Positions 7,593-16,541 of a DNA stretch of 64,000 nt are shown here, one piece after another. Numbering within the stretch: position 1 is the stretch's first letter; the number at the start of each line of letters is the position of its first letter. Made by a program: the position numbers and the translations under genes. Origin of the DNA: Streptomyces coelicoflavus (GTDB lineage Bacteria; Actinomycetota; Actinomycetes; Streptomycetales; Streptomycetaceae); NCBI RefSeq assembly GCF_003112555.1, contig NZ_BEWB01000017.1, positions 1-64,000 of the forward strand. The letters run 5' to 3'. The notes beneath the pieces were generated by a model. The model was not told the origin of the DNA. It searched no databases and saw nothing but the letters and a program-made list of their open reading frames with translations.

Positions 7593-8849
7593 CTAGGCGA
7601 GCGACGCGCGTACCGCCCGTACCAGTGCCTGCGCCCGCGGGTCCGCCGTCACGGTCTTGCGGAAGCCGTTGGTGACATAGCCCAGGGCGACACCGGCCTC
7701 CGGGTCGGCGAAGCCGAGGGAGCCGCCGCGGCCCGGGTGGCCGAAGGAGCCGGGGGACAGGAACGGGGACGCGCTGCCGTGCAGCATGTAGCCGAGGCCG
7801 AACCGGGTGCCCACGACCAGGATCCGGTCGGGGCCGGCGGACTCCTCGGCGCGGGCCAGCTCCATGGTCGCCGGGTCGAAGAGCCGCACGCCGCGCGTCA
7901 CGCCGTCGACCTCGCCGATCAGCGCCGCGTAGAACCGGGCGAGACCGTCGGCCGTCGCGATGCCGTTGGCGGCCGGGAGGGCGGCGGCGCGGTACACGGG
8001 GTCGTTCTGGTCGGGGAACGGGGTGATCGCGGCGAAGGCACGGCGGGTGAGGGAGCCGGGGTCGGTGTAGGCCTCGGTGACCGCGCGCTTCGGGCGCAGC
8101 CGCGGGCCGCTCCCGGGCCCCGACGGCTCGGGTTCGTCGAGGCGCCCGACGCGGCCAGCCCGGCCCGCCGCCTCCTCCGCCTCCGGCAGGCCCACCCACA
8201 GGTCCAGGCCCAGCGGGCGGGCGATCTCGTCCGCGATCCACTGCCCGGCGCCCCGCCCGCCCGTCACCCGGCGGACCAGCTCGTCGAGCAGCCAGCCGTA
8301 CGTCAGCGCGTGGTAGCCGTGGTCGGTGCCCGGTTCCCAGGCGGGGGTCTGGGCGGCGACGGCCGCGGGGCCGCGCAGCGGGTCGAGGGCGTCCTCGGGG
8401 GTGAGGGGGCGGTCCAGGACCGGCAGCCCGGCCCGGTGGTTCAGCACGTGCCGGACCAGCACCCGCTCCTTGCCGTGCGCCTTGAACTCGGGCCAGTACT
8501 CGCCCACCGGCGCGTCCAGGTCCAGTTCCCCGCGCCGGTGCAGCAGCAGCGGTACGGCGGCGGCGACGCCCTTGGTCGCCGAGCGGACCACCTGGGCGGT
8601 GCCCCGGCGCCACGGCGCCGTACCGGCCGTGCCGTCGACGTCCCTGGAGCCGCCCCACAGGTCGACGACCTTGCGTCCGTCCCGGTAGACGGCGACGGCC
8701 GCACCCCGCTCGCCGAGCACGGTGAAGTTCCGTACGAACGCGTCCCTCACCGGCTCGAAGCCCTCGGCCACCGTGCCGTGCACGTCCACGTCCGTGTCCA
8801 CTTCTCCATGCCCCTTCCGATCGTCCGTGACAGTGGGTGCAACCGCCAC
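7593..8849 (-). CDS. Serine beta-lactamase-fold esterase (class C / EstB type)
   Basis: The 418-residue protein has the class C beta-lactamase fold. SATK (about residue 90) supplies the nucleophilic serine and lysine of the SxxK motif, YHALTYG (about 188-194) supplies the catalytic tyrosine of YxN/YxL type, and HPGRGGS near the C terminus replaces KTG. No signal peptide is seen, so it is probably a cytoplasmic carboxylesterase rather than an antibiotic-resistance enzyme. The GTG at 8849 is used, with GAGGAA about twelve bases upstream. Its start faces away from the metal-transport genes only 28 bases upstream on the same strand, so it may be read with them. The natural substrate is unknown. 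Confidence 0.85.
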   Translation of the reverse strand: MAVAPTVTDDRKGHGEVDTDVDVHGTVAEGFEPVRDAFVRNFTVLGERGAAVAVYRDGRKVVDLWGGSRDVDGTAGTAPWRRGTAQVVRSATKGVAAAVPLLLHRRGELDLDAPVGEYWPEFKAHGKERVLVRHVLNHRAGLPVLDRPLTPEDALDPLRGPAAVAAQTPAWEPGTDHGYHALTYGWLLDELVRRVTGGRGAGQWIADEIARPLGLDLWVGLPEAEEAAGRAGRVGRLDEPEPSGPGSGPRLRPKRAVTEAYTDPGSLTRRAFAAITPFPDQNDPVYRAAALPAANGIATADGLARFYAALIGEVDGVTRGVRLFDPATMELARAEESAGPDRILVVGTRFGLGYMLHGSASPFLSPGSFGHPGRGGSLGFADPEAGVALGYVTNGFRKTVTADPRAQALVRAVRASLA

Positions 8850-8877
8850 GGACCCGCCGCGATTCCTCGGTGACGCG

Positions 8878-9636
8878 TCAGCCGCCCGCCGGCACCGACC
8901 GCGGGTCGAAGCCGAAGGGCAGCTCCAGGCGGTGGGCGCGCATCAGCTCGTGGTCCGACAGCAGCTCCACCGTCGGACCGTCGGCGGCGATCACGCCGTC
9001 GCTGAGGACCAGGGCGCGGGGGCACAGCTCCATGGCGTAGGGCAGGTCGTGGGTGACCATCAGCACCGTGACGTCCAGGGAGCGCAGGATGTCGGCGAGT
9101 TCGCGGCGGGAGGCCGGGTCGAGGTTGGAGGACGGCTCGTCCAGGACCAGGATCTCCGGCTCCATGGCGAGCACCGTCGCCACCGCCACCCGGCGCCGCT
9201 GGCCGAAGGAGAGGTGGTGCGGGGGCCGGTCCTTGAACTCCGCCATGCCGACCAGCGTGAGCGCCCGGTCCACACAGGCCTCCAGCTCCGCCCCCTTCAC
9301 CCCGGCCGCCGCCGGTCCGAACGCCACGTCCTCGCGCACGGTCGGCATGAACAGCTGGTCGTCGGGGTCCTGGAAGACGATGCCGACCCGGCGCCGGATC
9401 TCCGCCATGTTCCGCCTGTCCACCGGCAGCCCGGCGACCGTGACCGTGCCGGTGCCGCCGGTCAGGATGCCGTTGAGGTGCAGGACGAGGGTGGTCTTGC
9501 CCGCGCCGTTCGGCCCGAGCAGCGCGACCCGCTCGCCGCGGGCGACGGAGAAGTCCACGCCGAAGAGGGCCTGGTGCCCGTCGGGGTAGGCGAAGGCGAG
9601 GCCGGAGACGGCGAGCGAGGCCGGGGTGGCTGTCAT
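8878..9636 (-). CDS. cbiO: Cobalt/nickel ECF transporter ATPase CbiO
   Basis: This 252-residue ABC ATPase has Walker A GPNGAGKTT (41-49), signature LSFGQRRR (a variant of LSGGQ common in ECF ATPases), Walker B ILVLDEP and the switch histidine in VTHDLPYA. It energises the CbiM/CbiQ membrane part. The ATG at 9636 overlaps the cbiQ stop in ATGA and is preferred over the ATG at 9645. It is the last transport gene of the cbiM-cbiQ-cbiO operon. Whether the metal is cobalt or nickel cannot be read from this subunit, although the operon promoter points to nickel. Confidence 0.93.
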   Translation of the reverse strand: MTATPASLAVSGLAFAYPDGHQALFGVDFSVARGERVALLGPNGAGKTTLVLHLNGILTGGTGTVTVAGLPVDRRNMAEIRRRVGIVFQDPDDQLFMPTVREDVAFGPAAAGVKGAELEACVDRALTLVGMAEFKDRPPHHLSFGQRRRVAVATVLAMEPEILVLDEPSSNLDPASRRELADILRSLDVTVLMVTHDLPYAMELCPRALVLSDGVIAADGPTVELLSDHELMRAHRLELPFGFDPRSVPAGG

Positions 9637-10394
9637 AGCGTCCATCCCAGCAGACACACGACGAGTGCCGCACACGGGAGGGCCAGCGCGTACGACCACT
9701 GCGCCCGGTCCGCGGTCACCTCGTCGATCACCGGCATCGAACCGGCGTACCCGCGGCTGACCATGGCCAGGTGGACGCGTTCGCCGCGCTCGTAGGAGCG
9801 GATGAACAGCGCCCCCGCGGACTTGGCGAGCACGCCCCAGTGCCGGACGCCCCTCGCCTCGAACCCGCGCGACTCCCGGGCGATCCGCATCCGCCGCATC
9901 TCGTCCGCGATCACGTCGCCGTAGCGGATCATGAACGACGCGATCTGCACCAGCAGCGGGGGCAGCCGCAGCCGCTGGAGACCGAGGAGGAGCTCCCGCA
10001 GCTCGGTCGTGGCGGCGAGGATCACGGAGGCGGCGACGCCCAGGGTGCCCTTGGCGAGCACGTTCCAGGCGCCCCACAGGCCGTTGACGCTCAGGGACAG
10101 GCCCAGGACGTCGACCCGCTCGCCCTCCGCCACGAACGGCATGAGCACCGCGAACGCCACGAACGGCACCTCGATCAGCAGCCGCTTGAGCAGGAAGGCC
10201 GCCGGGACCCGGGCCGCGTACGCCACCGCCGCGAGCAGCAGCGCGTACACCCCGAAGGCCCACATCGCCTCGCGCGGCGTCGACACCACGACGACCACGA
10301 AGGCGAAGACCGCGGCGAGCTTGGTGTGCGGCGGCAGCCCGTGCACGGGGGAGTGCCCGTGCCGGTACAGCCGGTGCGCGTGTCCCGCCCCCAC
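9633..10394 (-). CDS. cbiQ: Cobalt/nickel ECF transporter membrane subunit CbiQ
   Basis: The 253-residue membrane protein has about five to six hydrophobic helices and the T-component coupling motifs SRGYAGS and ARESRGFEARG (AxRxRG), which contact the ATPase. The N terminus is histidine-rich (GHAHRLYRHGHSPVH), a feature of the metal-type T components. The GTG at 10394 follows one base after the cbiM stop region, and its own stop overlaps cbiO, so all three genes are coupled. The complex imports divalent cobalt or nickel across the cytoplasmic membrane. Confidence 0.93.
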   Translation of the reverse strand: MGAGHAHRLYRHGHSPVHGLPPHTKLAAVFAFVVVVVSTPREAMWAFGVYALLLAAVAYAARVPAAFLLKRLLIEVPFVAFAVLMPFVAEGERVDVLGLSLSVNGLWGAWNVLAKGTLGVAASVILAATTELRELLLGLQRLRLPPLLVQIASFMIRYGDVIADEMRRMRIARESRGFEARGVRHWGVLAKSAGALFIRSYERGERVHLAMVSRGYAGSMPVIDEVTADRAQWSYALALPCAALVVCLLGWTL

Positions 10395-10395
10395 G

Positions 10396-11460
10396 TCAGA
10401 CGTTCGTTTCCGTGTCGGCCGGGGACGTGTCGTCGCTGCGGCGCCTGCGCACCGACCAGAACACGGCGCTGCCCGCGACGACGGTGACGCCGACGCCGAT
10501 GACGCCCGCGAGGCCCCCGGAGATCCGGGCGTCGGTGATGCTCTCGACGCCGTAGTCGGCGAGCGGCGAGTCGGCGTTGGCGTGCTCCTCGGCCTTCTCG
10601 TCGATGCCCTTGTCGGCGGCGACCTTCTCCAGGCCGTCGGGGCTGGCGGAGGCGTAGAAGCTGACGAAGCCGGCGAGGACCAGGGAGGCGACGAGGCCGG
10701 TGATCCACACCTTGCGGTGCGAGCGGGCGGCGACGGGCGCGGGGGCGGGCTCCGGGCCCGGGGCGCCGGGGGCGTCGACCAGCTCGCCGTTCACCCGCAG
10801 CTTCAGCCGCTGCTGGAGCCCGCGCGCCCCGTACACCAGGTCCGGGCGCACGGCGATGACGGCGCCGACGGTCAGCGCGGTGATCACGGCCTCGCCGATG
10901 CCGATCAGCAGGTGCACGCCGATCATCGCGGTGGCGACCTTGCCGATGGAGACGTCGGTGGTGCCGCCGATCCAGTACAGGAACGTGAAGGCGAGCGCGG
11001 CGGCCGGGACGGAGACGAGCGCGGCGACGAAGGAGGCCACGGTGACCGAGCGGCGGGTGCGCGGCAGGACCTTCACCAGCCCCCGGAAGAGGGCGTAGGC
11101 GACGACCGTGGTGACGATCGCCATGTCGGTGATGTTCACGCCGAGCGCGGTCAGGCCGCCGTCGGCGAAGAGGATGCCCTGCATGAGCAGGACGACGGAG
11201 ACGCACAGCACGCCGGTGTAGGGCCCGACGAGGATGGCGGCGAGGGCGCCGCCGAGGAGATGCCCGCTGGTCCCGGCCGCGACCGGGAAGTTCAGCATCT
11301 GCACCGCGAAGATGAACGCCGCGACCAGCCCGGCCAGTGGCGCCGTCCGCTCGTCCAGCTCACGGCGCGCGCCGCGCAGGCTGACCGCGATGGCGCCCGC
11401 GGCGACGACTCCGGTCACGGCGGAGGTCGGGGCGTTGATGAATCCGTCAGGTACATGCAC
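10396..11460 (-). CDS. cbiM: CbiM-CbiN fusion, substrate-capture subunit of the Co/Ni ECF transporter
   Basis: The 354-residue protein begins V/M-HVPDGFINAPT, the invariant N terminus of CbiM/NikM, where the terminal amine, His2 and nearby residues bind the metal. This fixes the GTG at 11460 as the start even though a longer frame exists. Residues 1-210 are the multi-helix CbiM core with NITDMAIV. Residues about 240-340 form a CbiN-like PDGLE domain (SPDGLEKVAADKGID) with flanking helices, so M and N are fused. There is no ribosome site, and the promoter places the transcript start at the codon itself, implying leaderless translation. Confidence 0.92.
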   Translation of the reverse strand: MHVPDGFINAPTSAVTGVVAAGAIAVSLRGARRELDERTAPLAGLVAAFIFAVQMLNFPVAAGTSGHLLGGALAAILVGPYTGVLCVSVVLLMQGILFADGGLTALGVNITDMAIVTTVVAYALFRGLVKVLPRTRRSVTVASFVAALVSVPAAALAFTFLYWIGGTTDVSIGKVATAMIGVHLLIGIGEAVITALTVGAVIAVRPDLVYGARGLQQRLKLRVNGELVDAPGAPGPEPAPAPVAARSHRKVWITGLVASLVLAGFVSFYASASPDGLEKVAADKGIDEKAEEHANADSPLADYGVESITDARISGGLAGVIGVGVTVVAGSAVFWSVRRRRSDDTSPADTETNV

Positions 11461-11466
11461 GGTTCG

Positions 11467-11497
11467 ATGATAGGGAACAGTTGCAACTCGTTCGCAA
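11467..11497 (-). promoter_or_regulatory. Leaderless cbiM promoter with a Nur-like nickel operator
   Basis: On the minus strand TATCAT (11467-11472) is a -10 box seven bases before the GTG of cbiM, so the mRNA would start at the start codon. Immediately upstream, TTGCAA-CTCGT-TCGCAA (11481-11497, as read on the plus strand) matches, with one mismatch, the tTGCaa-N5-ttGCAA box described for the nickel regulator Nur of S. coelicolor. The box covers the spacer and -35 region, which suits nickel-dependent repression. There is room for no cobalamin riboswitch. Confidence 0.6.
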
Positions 11498-11645
11498 GAG
11501 CGAGGTAAAGGCTGCTGTGTACCAAGTAAGCGTGATCTCACATGTGATATTCGGCTCGCAGGGCGTGAGCCGGAAAATATGGGACATTGGAGTGGGGGTG
11601 GAACCACAGCTTCAACAAAGGTGGCAGAGCGTAAGGGGCGACCCC

Positions 11646-12032
11646 ATGTCCGTAGTCGAACAGTACGCACGAGCCCACATCCTGACGGACGCGGACCTCC
11701 CCGACCAGGACGACGGCGGAGCGATACCCGTCGTGCTGCGCTACGACCCCGAGCTCGACCCCTCGAAGGTGTGCGTCGCCCTGCCCGGGCGGGGCGGCAT
11801 GGTGTCCCGCTCCCGCGAGTGGACCTTCTCCCGCGCCCTGCTGGAACAGGGCCTGCGCGCGCCCGCCGGGAGCGGCGAGGTGCGGGTGTGGCCGTGCGGG
11901 CGGGTGCAGGCCGTGGTCGAATTCCACTCCCCGCAGGGCTGTTCGGTGGTCCAGTTCGAGAACAAGGCGCTCATCCGCTTCCTGCGCCGTACGTACCAGG
12001 CGGCCGCCGCCGCCCAGCCCGTGGCCCACTGA
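11646..12032 (+). CDS. ssgE: SsgA-like sporulation/cell-division protein, probably SsgE
   Basis: This 128-residue protein is of the SALP family, which is restricted to morphologically complex actinomycetes and steers septum and peptidoglycan events in sporulation. The typical core is visible: IPVVLRYDPELDP, EWTFSRALLEQGL, GEVRVWPCGR and VQAVVEFHSPQG. The ATG at 11646 follows AAGGGG. Its position beside tandem penicillin-binding genes and pmt is that of ssgE (SCO3158, from memory), where SsgE affects spore release, so the paralogue assignment rests on synteny. It diverges from the metal transporter. Confidence 0.8.
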   Translation: MSVVEQYARAHILTDADLPDQDDGGAIPVVLRYDPELDPSKVCVALPGRGGMVSRSREWTFSRALLEQGLRAPAGSGEVRVWPCGRVQAVVEFHSPQGCSVVQFENKALIRFLRRTYQAAAAAQPVAH

Positions 12033-12103
12033 GCGCGGGCGCGCGCGTGGCCCACTGGGCGTGGGGCGCGTGCGTTGGCCCGGGGGTGTCGGCCCGGGGT
12101 GCG

Positions 12104-13807
12104 TCAGCCGCCCGCCTTGAGCAGCGCCGCGACGATCGGCCCCGCCGTGTCGCCGCCGTGTCCGCCCTGCTGCACCACACCGGCCGCGGCCAGATCGCCC
12201 CGGTACGCCGTGAACCAGCCGTTGGGCTTCTCCTGTCCGTCGACCTCCGCCGACCCGGTCTTCGCTCCGACGTCACCGCTCACCCCGGCCATCGCCTCGG
12301 CCGCGGTGCCGGACGCCGCCGTGTAGGACATCAGCTCGCGCAGCGCGGCGAGGGTGCCGCCCGACATCGTGCGCGAGGCGGTGGCGAGCGCCCGCCCGTC
12401 GACCGACGGGGCGACCAGGTACGGCTGGTGGAAGGAGCCCGACTTCACGGTCGCCGACACCGACGCCATGTTCAGCGGGTTCATCCGCACCCCGCCCTGG
12501 CCGATGAGGGAGGCCGCCATCTGGGCCTTGCTCTGCACCGGCACCCTGCCGTCGAAGGTGGACACGCCGACCGACCAGTTGTTCATGGACAGGCCGAAGA
12601 CCTCCTTGGCCTGCCTGGTCAGGTCGTCGTCCTCCAGCTCGGGGGCCTGGCTGATGAAGGCGGTGTTGCAGGAGCGGGCGAAGCTCGCCTTGAAGGTGCC
12701 GTCCTTGATCTCGAACTTGTCGTCGTTCTGGAACTTCCAGCCGCCGTAGCTGAAGTACTTGGGGCACGGGTGCTTCTCGTTCACGGACGCCAGGTCCTTC
12801 TCCAGCAGCATCGAGGCCGTGACGACCTTCATGGTGGAGCCGGGGGCGAGCGAGCCGAGGAAGGCGGTGTTGAAGCCGTGCCCGCCGTTGGCGACCGCGA
12901 GGACCTCGCCGGTGGAGGCGCGCAGCAGCACCACCGACGCCCCCTTCCTGCCGTCGACCTGCTTCTCGGCGGCGGCCTGGAGGGCGGGGTCGAGCGTTGT
13001 CTTCAGGGTGCCGGGCGTGCCCTTGCTCAACTCCAGCAGCGTCTTGTCGGCGACGTCGTCGGCCCCGGAGCCCTTGGCTTCCTTGGACCCCTTGCCGTCC
13101 CCCTCCGCTCCGCCGCGCACCACGCGCAGCTCGACGCCCGGGGTGCCGCCGGACTTCTTGCCGTACTTGTCGCGCAGCCCGTCCAGGACCGTCCCGAGGG
13201 ACGGGTACTTGGCGGCGGTGATCTCCCCGCCGTCCCGGTCCAGCGCCTTCACCGGCGGATCCCCGGCCTTCCCGGTGACCAGCGTGTCCCCGTCCCGCAG
13301 CTCCGGGTGCACGACGGCGGCGTGCCAGTCGACGCGGGGTTCGCCGTCGCCCGCCCGGCGTACGACGGTCAGCGCGCTGTCGTACGCCAGCGGCTCGGAC
13401 GCCTTCTCGTAGGCGACGGTGGCCTTCACGGAGAACGGGACCTTCTCCCCGGCCGGGGTGCCCGCGGTGAAGGTGGCGTTCTTGATGCGGGCGTCCTTGG
13501 CGTAGCCGGTGAGCAGCGCCTTCGCGGCCCCGGCGTCGTCGGTCGCGGCGGCCGCGCCGGCCACGTCGCCCTTCTGCCAGGCGGTGAGGAACCGCTGGGC
13601 CGTCGAGGTGACCTCGGCCGCCGTCAACGGGCCCGACTTCACCCCGGCCGCCGCGGACTTGGTCCGCGCGGAGTCGTCGCCGTCGGCCCCGCCGCCGTAC
13701 ATCGCGTAGGCGCCGAACCCGGCACCGGCCACGACCACCGCGGCCACGCTGCCGATCACGGCGGGTTTCGTCCTGCGCCGCCCGGCGGCGGCCCTTCTGC
13801 TGCCCAC
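12104..13807 (-). CDS. Class B penicillin-binding transpeptidase with MecA_N-like domain
   Basis: The 567-residue protein has one N-terminal membrane anchor (about 16-38), an NTF2/MecA_N-like domain (about 60-170), a linker/dimerisation region and a C-terminal transpeptidase. The transpeptidase carries STMK (Ser324), SCN and KTGSAE, the three penicillin-binding motifs, so it cross-links peptidoglycan outside the membrane. GTG 13807 is the start, with GAGGAA upstream. It is a tandem paralogue of the next gene on the same strand. The MecA-type N-terminal domain is the one found in intrinsically low-affinity PBPs. A dispensable role in sporulation wall synthesis is an inference from the ssgE neighbour. 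Confidence 0.92.
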   Translation of the reverse strand: MGSRRAAAGRRRTKPAVIGSVAAVVVAGAGFGAYAMYGGGADGDDSARTKSAAAGVKSGPLTAAEVTSTAQRFLTAWQKGDVAGAAAATDDAGAAKALLTGYAKDARIKNATFTAGTPAGEKVPFSVKATVAYEKASEPLAYDSALTVVRRAGDGEPRVDWHAAVVHPELRDGDTLVTGKAGDPPVKALDRDGGEITAAKYPSLGTVLDGLRDKYGKKSGGTPGVELRVVRGGAEGDGKGSKEAKGSGADDVADKTLLELSKGTPGTLKTTLDPALQAAAEKQVDGRKGASVVLLRASTGEVLAVANGGHGFNTAFLGSLAPGSTMKVVTASMLLEKDLASVNEKHPCPKYFSYGGWKFQNDDKFEIKDGTFKASFARSCNTAFISQAPELEDDDLTRQAKEVFGLSMNNWSVGVSTFDGRVPVQSKAQMAASLIGQGGVRMNPLNMASVSATVKSGSFHQPYLVAPSVDGRALATASRTMSGGTLAALRELMSYTAASGTAAEAMAGVSGDVGAKTGSAEVDGQEKPNGWFTAYRGDLAAAGVVQQGGHGGDTAGPIVAALLKAGG

Positions 13808-13870
13808 GGTGTCCCGTTCCTCGGTGCGTGCGATGCGTGTGTGATGCGTGCGATGCCTGTGATGCTTGCG

Positions 13871-13975
<105 letters not shown>

Positions 13976-14022
13976 AGGGCGACGGCGACCACAGTAGGGC
14001 CACCCATGGCCACCGGTCCGCG

Positions 14023-15648
14023 TCAGCCGCCGGCTCGTAGCACGTCTGCGACGATCGGCCCGGCCGCGTCGCCGCCGTGGCCGCCTCCCTCGACCATGGC
14101 CGCCGCCGCGACGTCGTCGCGGAAGCCGGTGAACCAGGAGTCCGAGACCTCGTTCCCGTCGACCTCGGCCGACCCGGTCTTGGCGCCGATGTCGCCCCGG
14201 ATCCCGGACATGGCGTTCACGGCGGTGCCCTGGGCGGCGGTGGCGGTGAGCCGCATCATCTGCTTGAGCTGGGACGCGGTGCTCTTCGGCAGCCCCTTGG
14301 CGGTGGCCGGCTTCCGGTCGTCCAGGTCGAACGGCACCAGGTAGGGCTGGTGGAAATCGCCGGTGATGGCGGTCGCGGTGACCGAGGCCATGTTCAGCGG
14401 GTTCATCTGGACCTGGCCCTGCCCGATCGCGTTGGCCGCGCGGTCCGGTCCCGGGGAGGCGGGGACGCTGCCGTCGAAGGAGACGATGCCGGTCTGCCAG
14501 TTGTTCTGCCCGAGCCCGAAGCGCTCCTGGGCCTCCTGGGTGAGCGAGGAGTCGGTGACCTCGTCGATGAGCTTGATGAAGCCGGTGTTGCAGGAGCGCA
14601 TGAAGGTGTTGGCGAGGGTGGCGCTCTCGTTGGGCTTCATGCCGGTGAGGTTGTGGAACGTCTGGCTCTGCCAGACGGCGCTCTCGGTACAGGGCGCAGG
14701 GCCGTTCATCGAGGTCACGCCGTTGTCGATGAGCATGGCGGCGGTGATGATCTTCATGGTGGAGCCGGGCGCGACCCTGCCCTGGAACGCGGCGTTGAAC
14801 CCGTCCTGACGGTTGTTCGCCACGGCCAGCACTTCACCGGTGCTGGGCTTCACGGCGACCACGGAGGACTCGCCGTACCGCTTCACCGCCTTCTCGGCCG
14901 CGGCCTGCACGCCGGCGCTGAGCGTGGTCTTCAGCTTCCCGGGCTCGCCCTCGGTCAGCGTCAGCAGCGGGGTGTCCGGCGCGTTCGCGGCCGTGTGCCG
15001 GACCGCGAGCTCGATACCGGGGGTACCGCCGGCCTGGTCGCCGTACTTCTCCCGGAGTTTGGCGAGGATCGGCCCGAGCGAGGGGTACTTCTCCTTGCTC
15101 AGCACGGCGCCGTCCCGCCCGACGGCCTGGATCTGCGGCGTCGCCGACTCCGCGGTGACCAGGGTGTCGCCGTCCTTCAGATCCGGGTGGACGACGGACG
15201 GCGCCCAGTCCACCAGCGCGCGCCCGCTGGTCTCCCCGCGGACCACGGTCAGCGTGCTCTTGTAGCCGAGCGGCTTGGTCGTCCCCTCGTACGACACCTT
15301 CGCCTTCACCGTGAACGGCACGGAGGTACCGGTTGCCGTGCCCGGCGTGATCTCGACGCCGGTGATGTGCGCGTCCTCGCCGTAGGCGGTCAGCAGCGTC
15401 GTGGCGACCGCGGCGTTGTTCGTGTACCCCGCGGCGGTCGTCGCGTCGCCCTTCTCCCAGGCCGTGAAGAACTTCTCGCTGGTCTCCGCGACCTCGTCCT
15501 TGTCCGGCGGCCCGCTCTTGGCCTCCGACCCGGACGACCCGCCGCCCCCGTCCAGCGCCGACACCACGTTGTAGGCGCCGTACCCGGCACCGCCCACCAT
15601 CACGGCGAACACCCCGCCTATGACGGCGACCTTCACCCCCCTGCCCAT
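14023..15648 (-). CDS. Class B penicillin-binding transpeptidase, tandem paralogue
   Basis: The 541-residue protein has the same plan as its neighbour: a membrane anchor at about 5-28, a MecA_N-like domain (about 45-155), then a transpeptidase domain with STMK (Ser296), SCN and KTGSAE. ATG 15648 has GGGGAGGGGA upstream. The two paralogues share long stretches such as NPLNMASV and GDIGAKTG/GDVGAKTG, so they arose by duplication, but loops around the active site differ (SAVWQSQTFHNL here), suggesting different partners or beta-lactam affinity. Both would act in the periplasmic-side wall zone. Confidence 0.92.
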   Translation of the reverse strand: MGRGVKVAVIGGVFAVMVGGAGYGAYNVVSALDGGGGSSGSEAKSGPPDKDEVAETSEKFFTAWEKGDATTAAGYTNNAAVATTLLTAYGEDAHITGVEITPGTATGTSVPFTVKAKVSYEGTTKPLGYKSTLTVVRGETSGRALVDWAPSVVHPDLKDGDTLVTAESATPQIQAVGRDGAVLSKEKYPSLGPILAKLREKYGDQAGGTPGIELAVRHTAANAPDTPLLTLTEGEPGKLKTTLSAGVQAAAEKAVKRYGESSVVAVKPSTGEVLAVANNRQDGFNAAFQGRVAPGSTMKIITAAMLIDNGVTSMNGPAPCTESAVWQSQTFHNLTGMKPNESATLANTFMRSCNTGFIKLIDEVTDSSLTQEAQERFGLGQNNWQTGIVSFDGSVPASPGPDRAANAIGQGQVQMNPLNMASVTATAITGDFHQPYLVPFDLDDRKPATAKGLPKSTASQLKQMMRLTATAAQGTAVNAMSGIRGDIGAKTGSAEVDGNEVSDSWFTGFRDDVAAAAMVEGGGHGGDAAGPIVADVLRAGG

Positions 15649-15979
15649 CGGCAGTCCCCTCCCCGTCAGACCTTCCGCCCGCCTTCTTGAACGCGTTCAG
15701 AAGTAGTTGTCCGTGCACTCTATGCGCCGGGGGTGACAGGCGGTACGAGTGTTTCCGATTGGTGGCCTAAAGGAGACCGGGGCTTCCTTGGCGCGGGCCG
15801 GACCAAGGGCGCCCGGTGCGATTGCTGTCCCTCGCCACGGACGAGTGATCAGCTGGGTGGGACGGTGCGCCGGTGGTCTCCCCGTCGTCCGGTGGCTCCT
15901 GCCCGGGTACTCCTTCAGCGGGTGCCGCCTCACCCGCGCGGCGGACACGGTCCGCCGCAGCGGACGAAGCGCGGCCGGC
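15649..15979. promoter_or_regulatory. 330-base intergenic region with palindrome TGAACGCGTTCA
   Basis: No gene is supported here. The perfect 12-base palindrome TGAACGCGTTCA (15688-15699) lies about 40 bases upstream of the PBP start at 15648, where an operator would be expected. An open frame from 15749 into the next membrane gene exists but has no conserved-looking features before 15980. Confidence 0.45.
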
Positions 15980-16486
15980 ATGTCCAGGCCCAGCATGGAC
16001 GCCATGACGACAGCGACCGCCCCTCTCCCCGCCCTCGTGCCCGTCTGGGCTCGCCGCGCCGCCCACGCCGTCGCGCTGTGCGCCGTCCCGTCCGGCCTGT
16101 GGCGCATCGCCATGGCGGCCGGGGTCCACGTGGGCTACAGCGACCAGGTGCTGCGCGACGTCTACGACATCCCGGGATGGGGCATCGCCTACGTCGTCGG
16201 TCTCTCCGTCCTCGCCGAACTGGCCGCGCTCTTCCCGCTGCTGCTCGTCAGCGACCGGTGGCGGCCGCTGCGCCCCGGGGTCCTCGCCCCGCTGGCGTGG
16301 ACCGCCTCGGTCGTCATGGTCCTGGTGGCGCTGTGGCAACTCGTGGTCGCCCTCACCGCCGAGAGCCAGACGTACCTGTCGAGCGGCACGGCGCAGACCG
16401 TCTGGGGACTCGCCTTCGCCCCTCTGTTCGCCGTCCCCGCGCTGATGACCGCGGTGACCTGGTCGTACGCGAAGCGGCACCGGTAG
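15980..16486 (+). CDS. Four-helix integral membrane protein of unknown function
   Basis: The product (up to 168 residues) has four hydrophobic helices at about 25-42, 62-87, 97-122 and 137-158, a short basic N terminus and a KRHR end. No catalytic motif is seen. Three in-frame ATGs (15980, 15995, 16004) are all plausible and none has a convincing ribosome site, so the start is uncertain by eight residues. It is convergent with the mannosyltransferase gene. I do not recognise the family beyond generic small actinobacterial membrane proteins. Confidence 0.6.
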   Translation: MSRPSMDAMTTATAPLPALVPVWARRAAHAVALCAVPSGLWRIAMAAGVHVGYSDQVLRDVYDIPGWGIAYVVGLSVLAELAALFPLLLVSDRWRPLRPGVLAPLAWTASVVMVLVALWQLVVALTAESQTYLSSGTAQTVWGLAFAPLFAVPALMTAVTWSYAKRHR

Positions 16487-16541
16487 GCGACGCCGTGGGC
16501 GGGATCCGACCGGGCGGCGCCGCCACGGTGCGCGTGCCCGG

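Noticed and set aside
11461..11645. Cobalamin riboswitch upstream of cbiM
   Set aside because: The promoter appears leaderless and no B12-box or 200-base structured leader fits in the gap.
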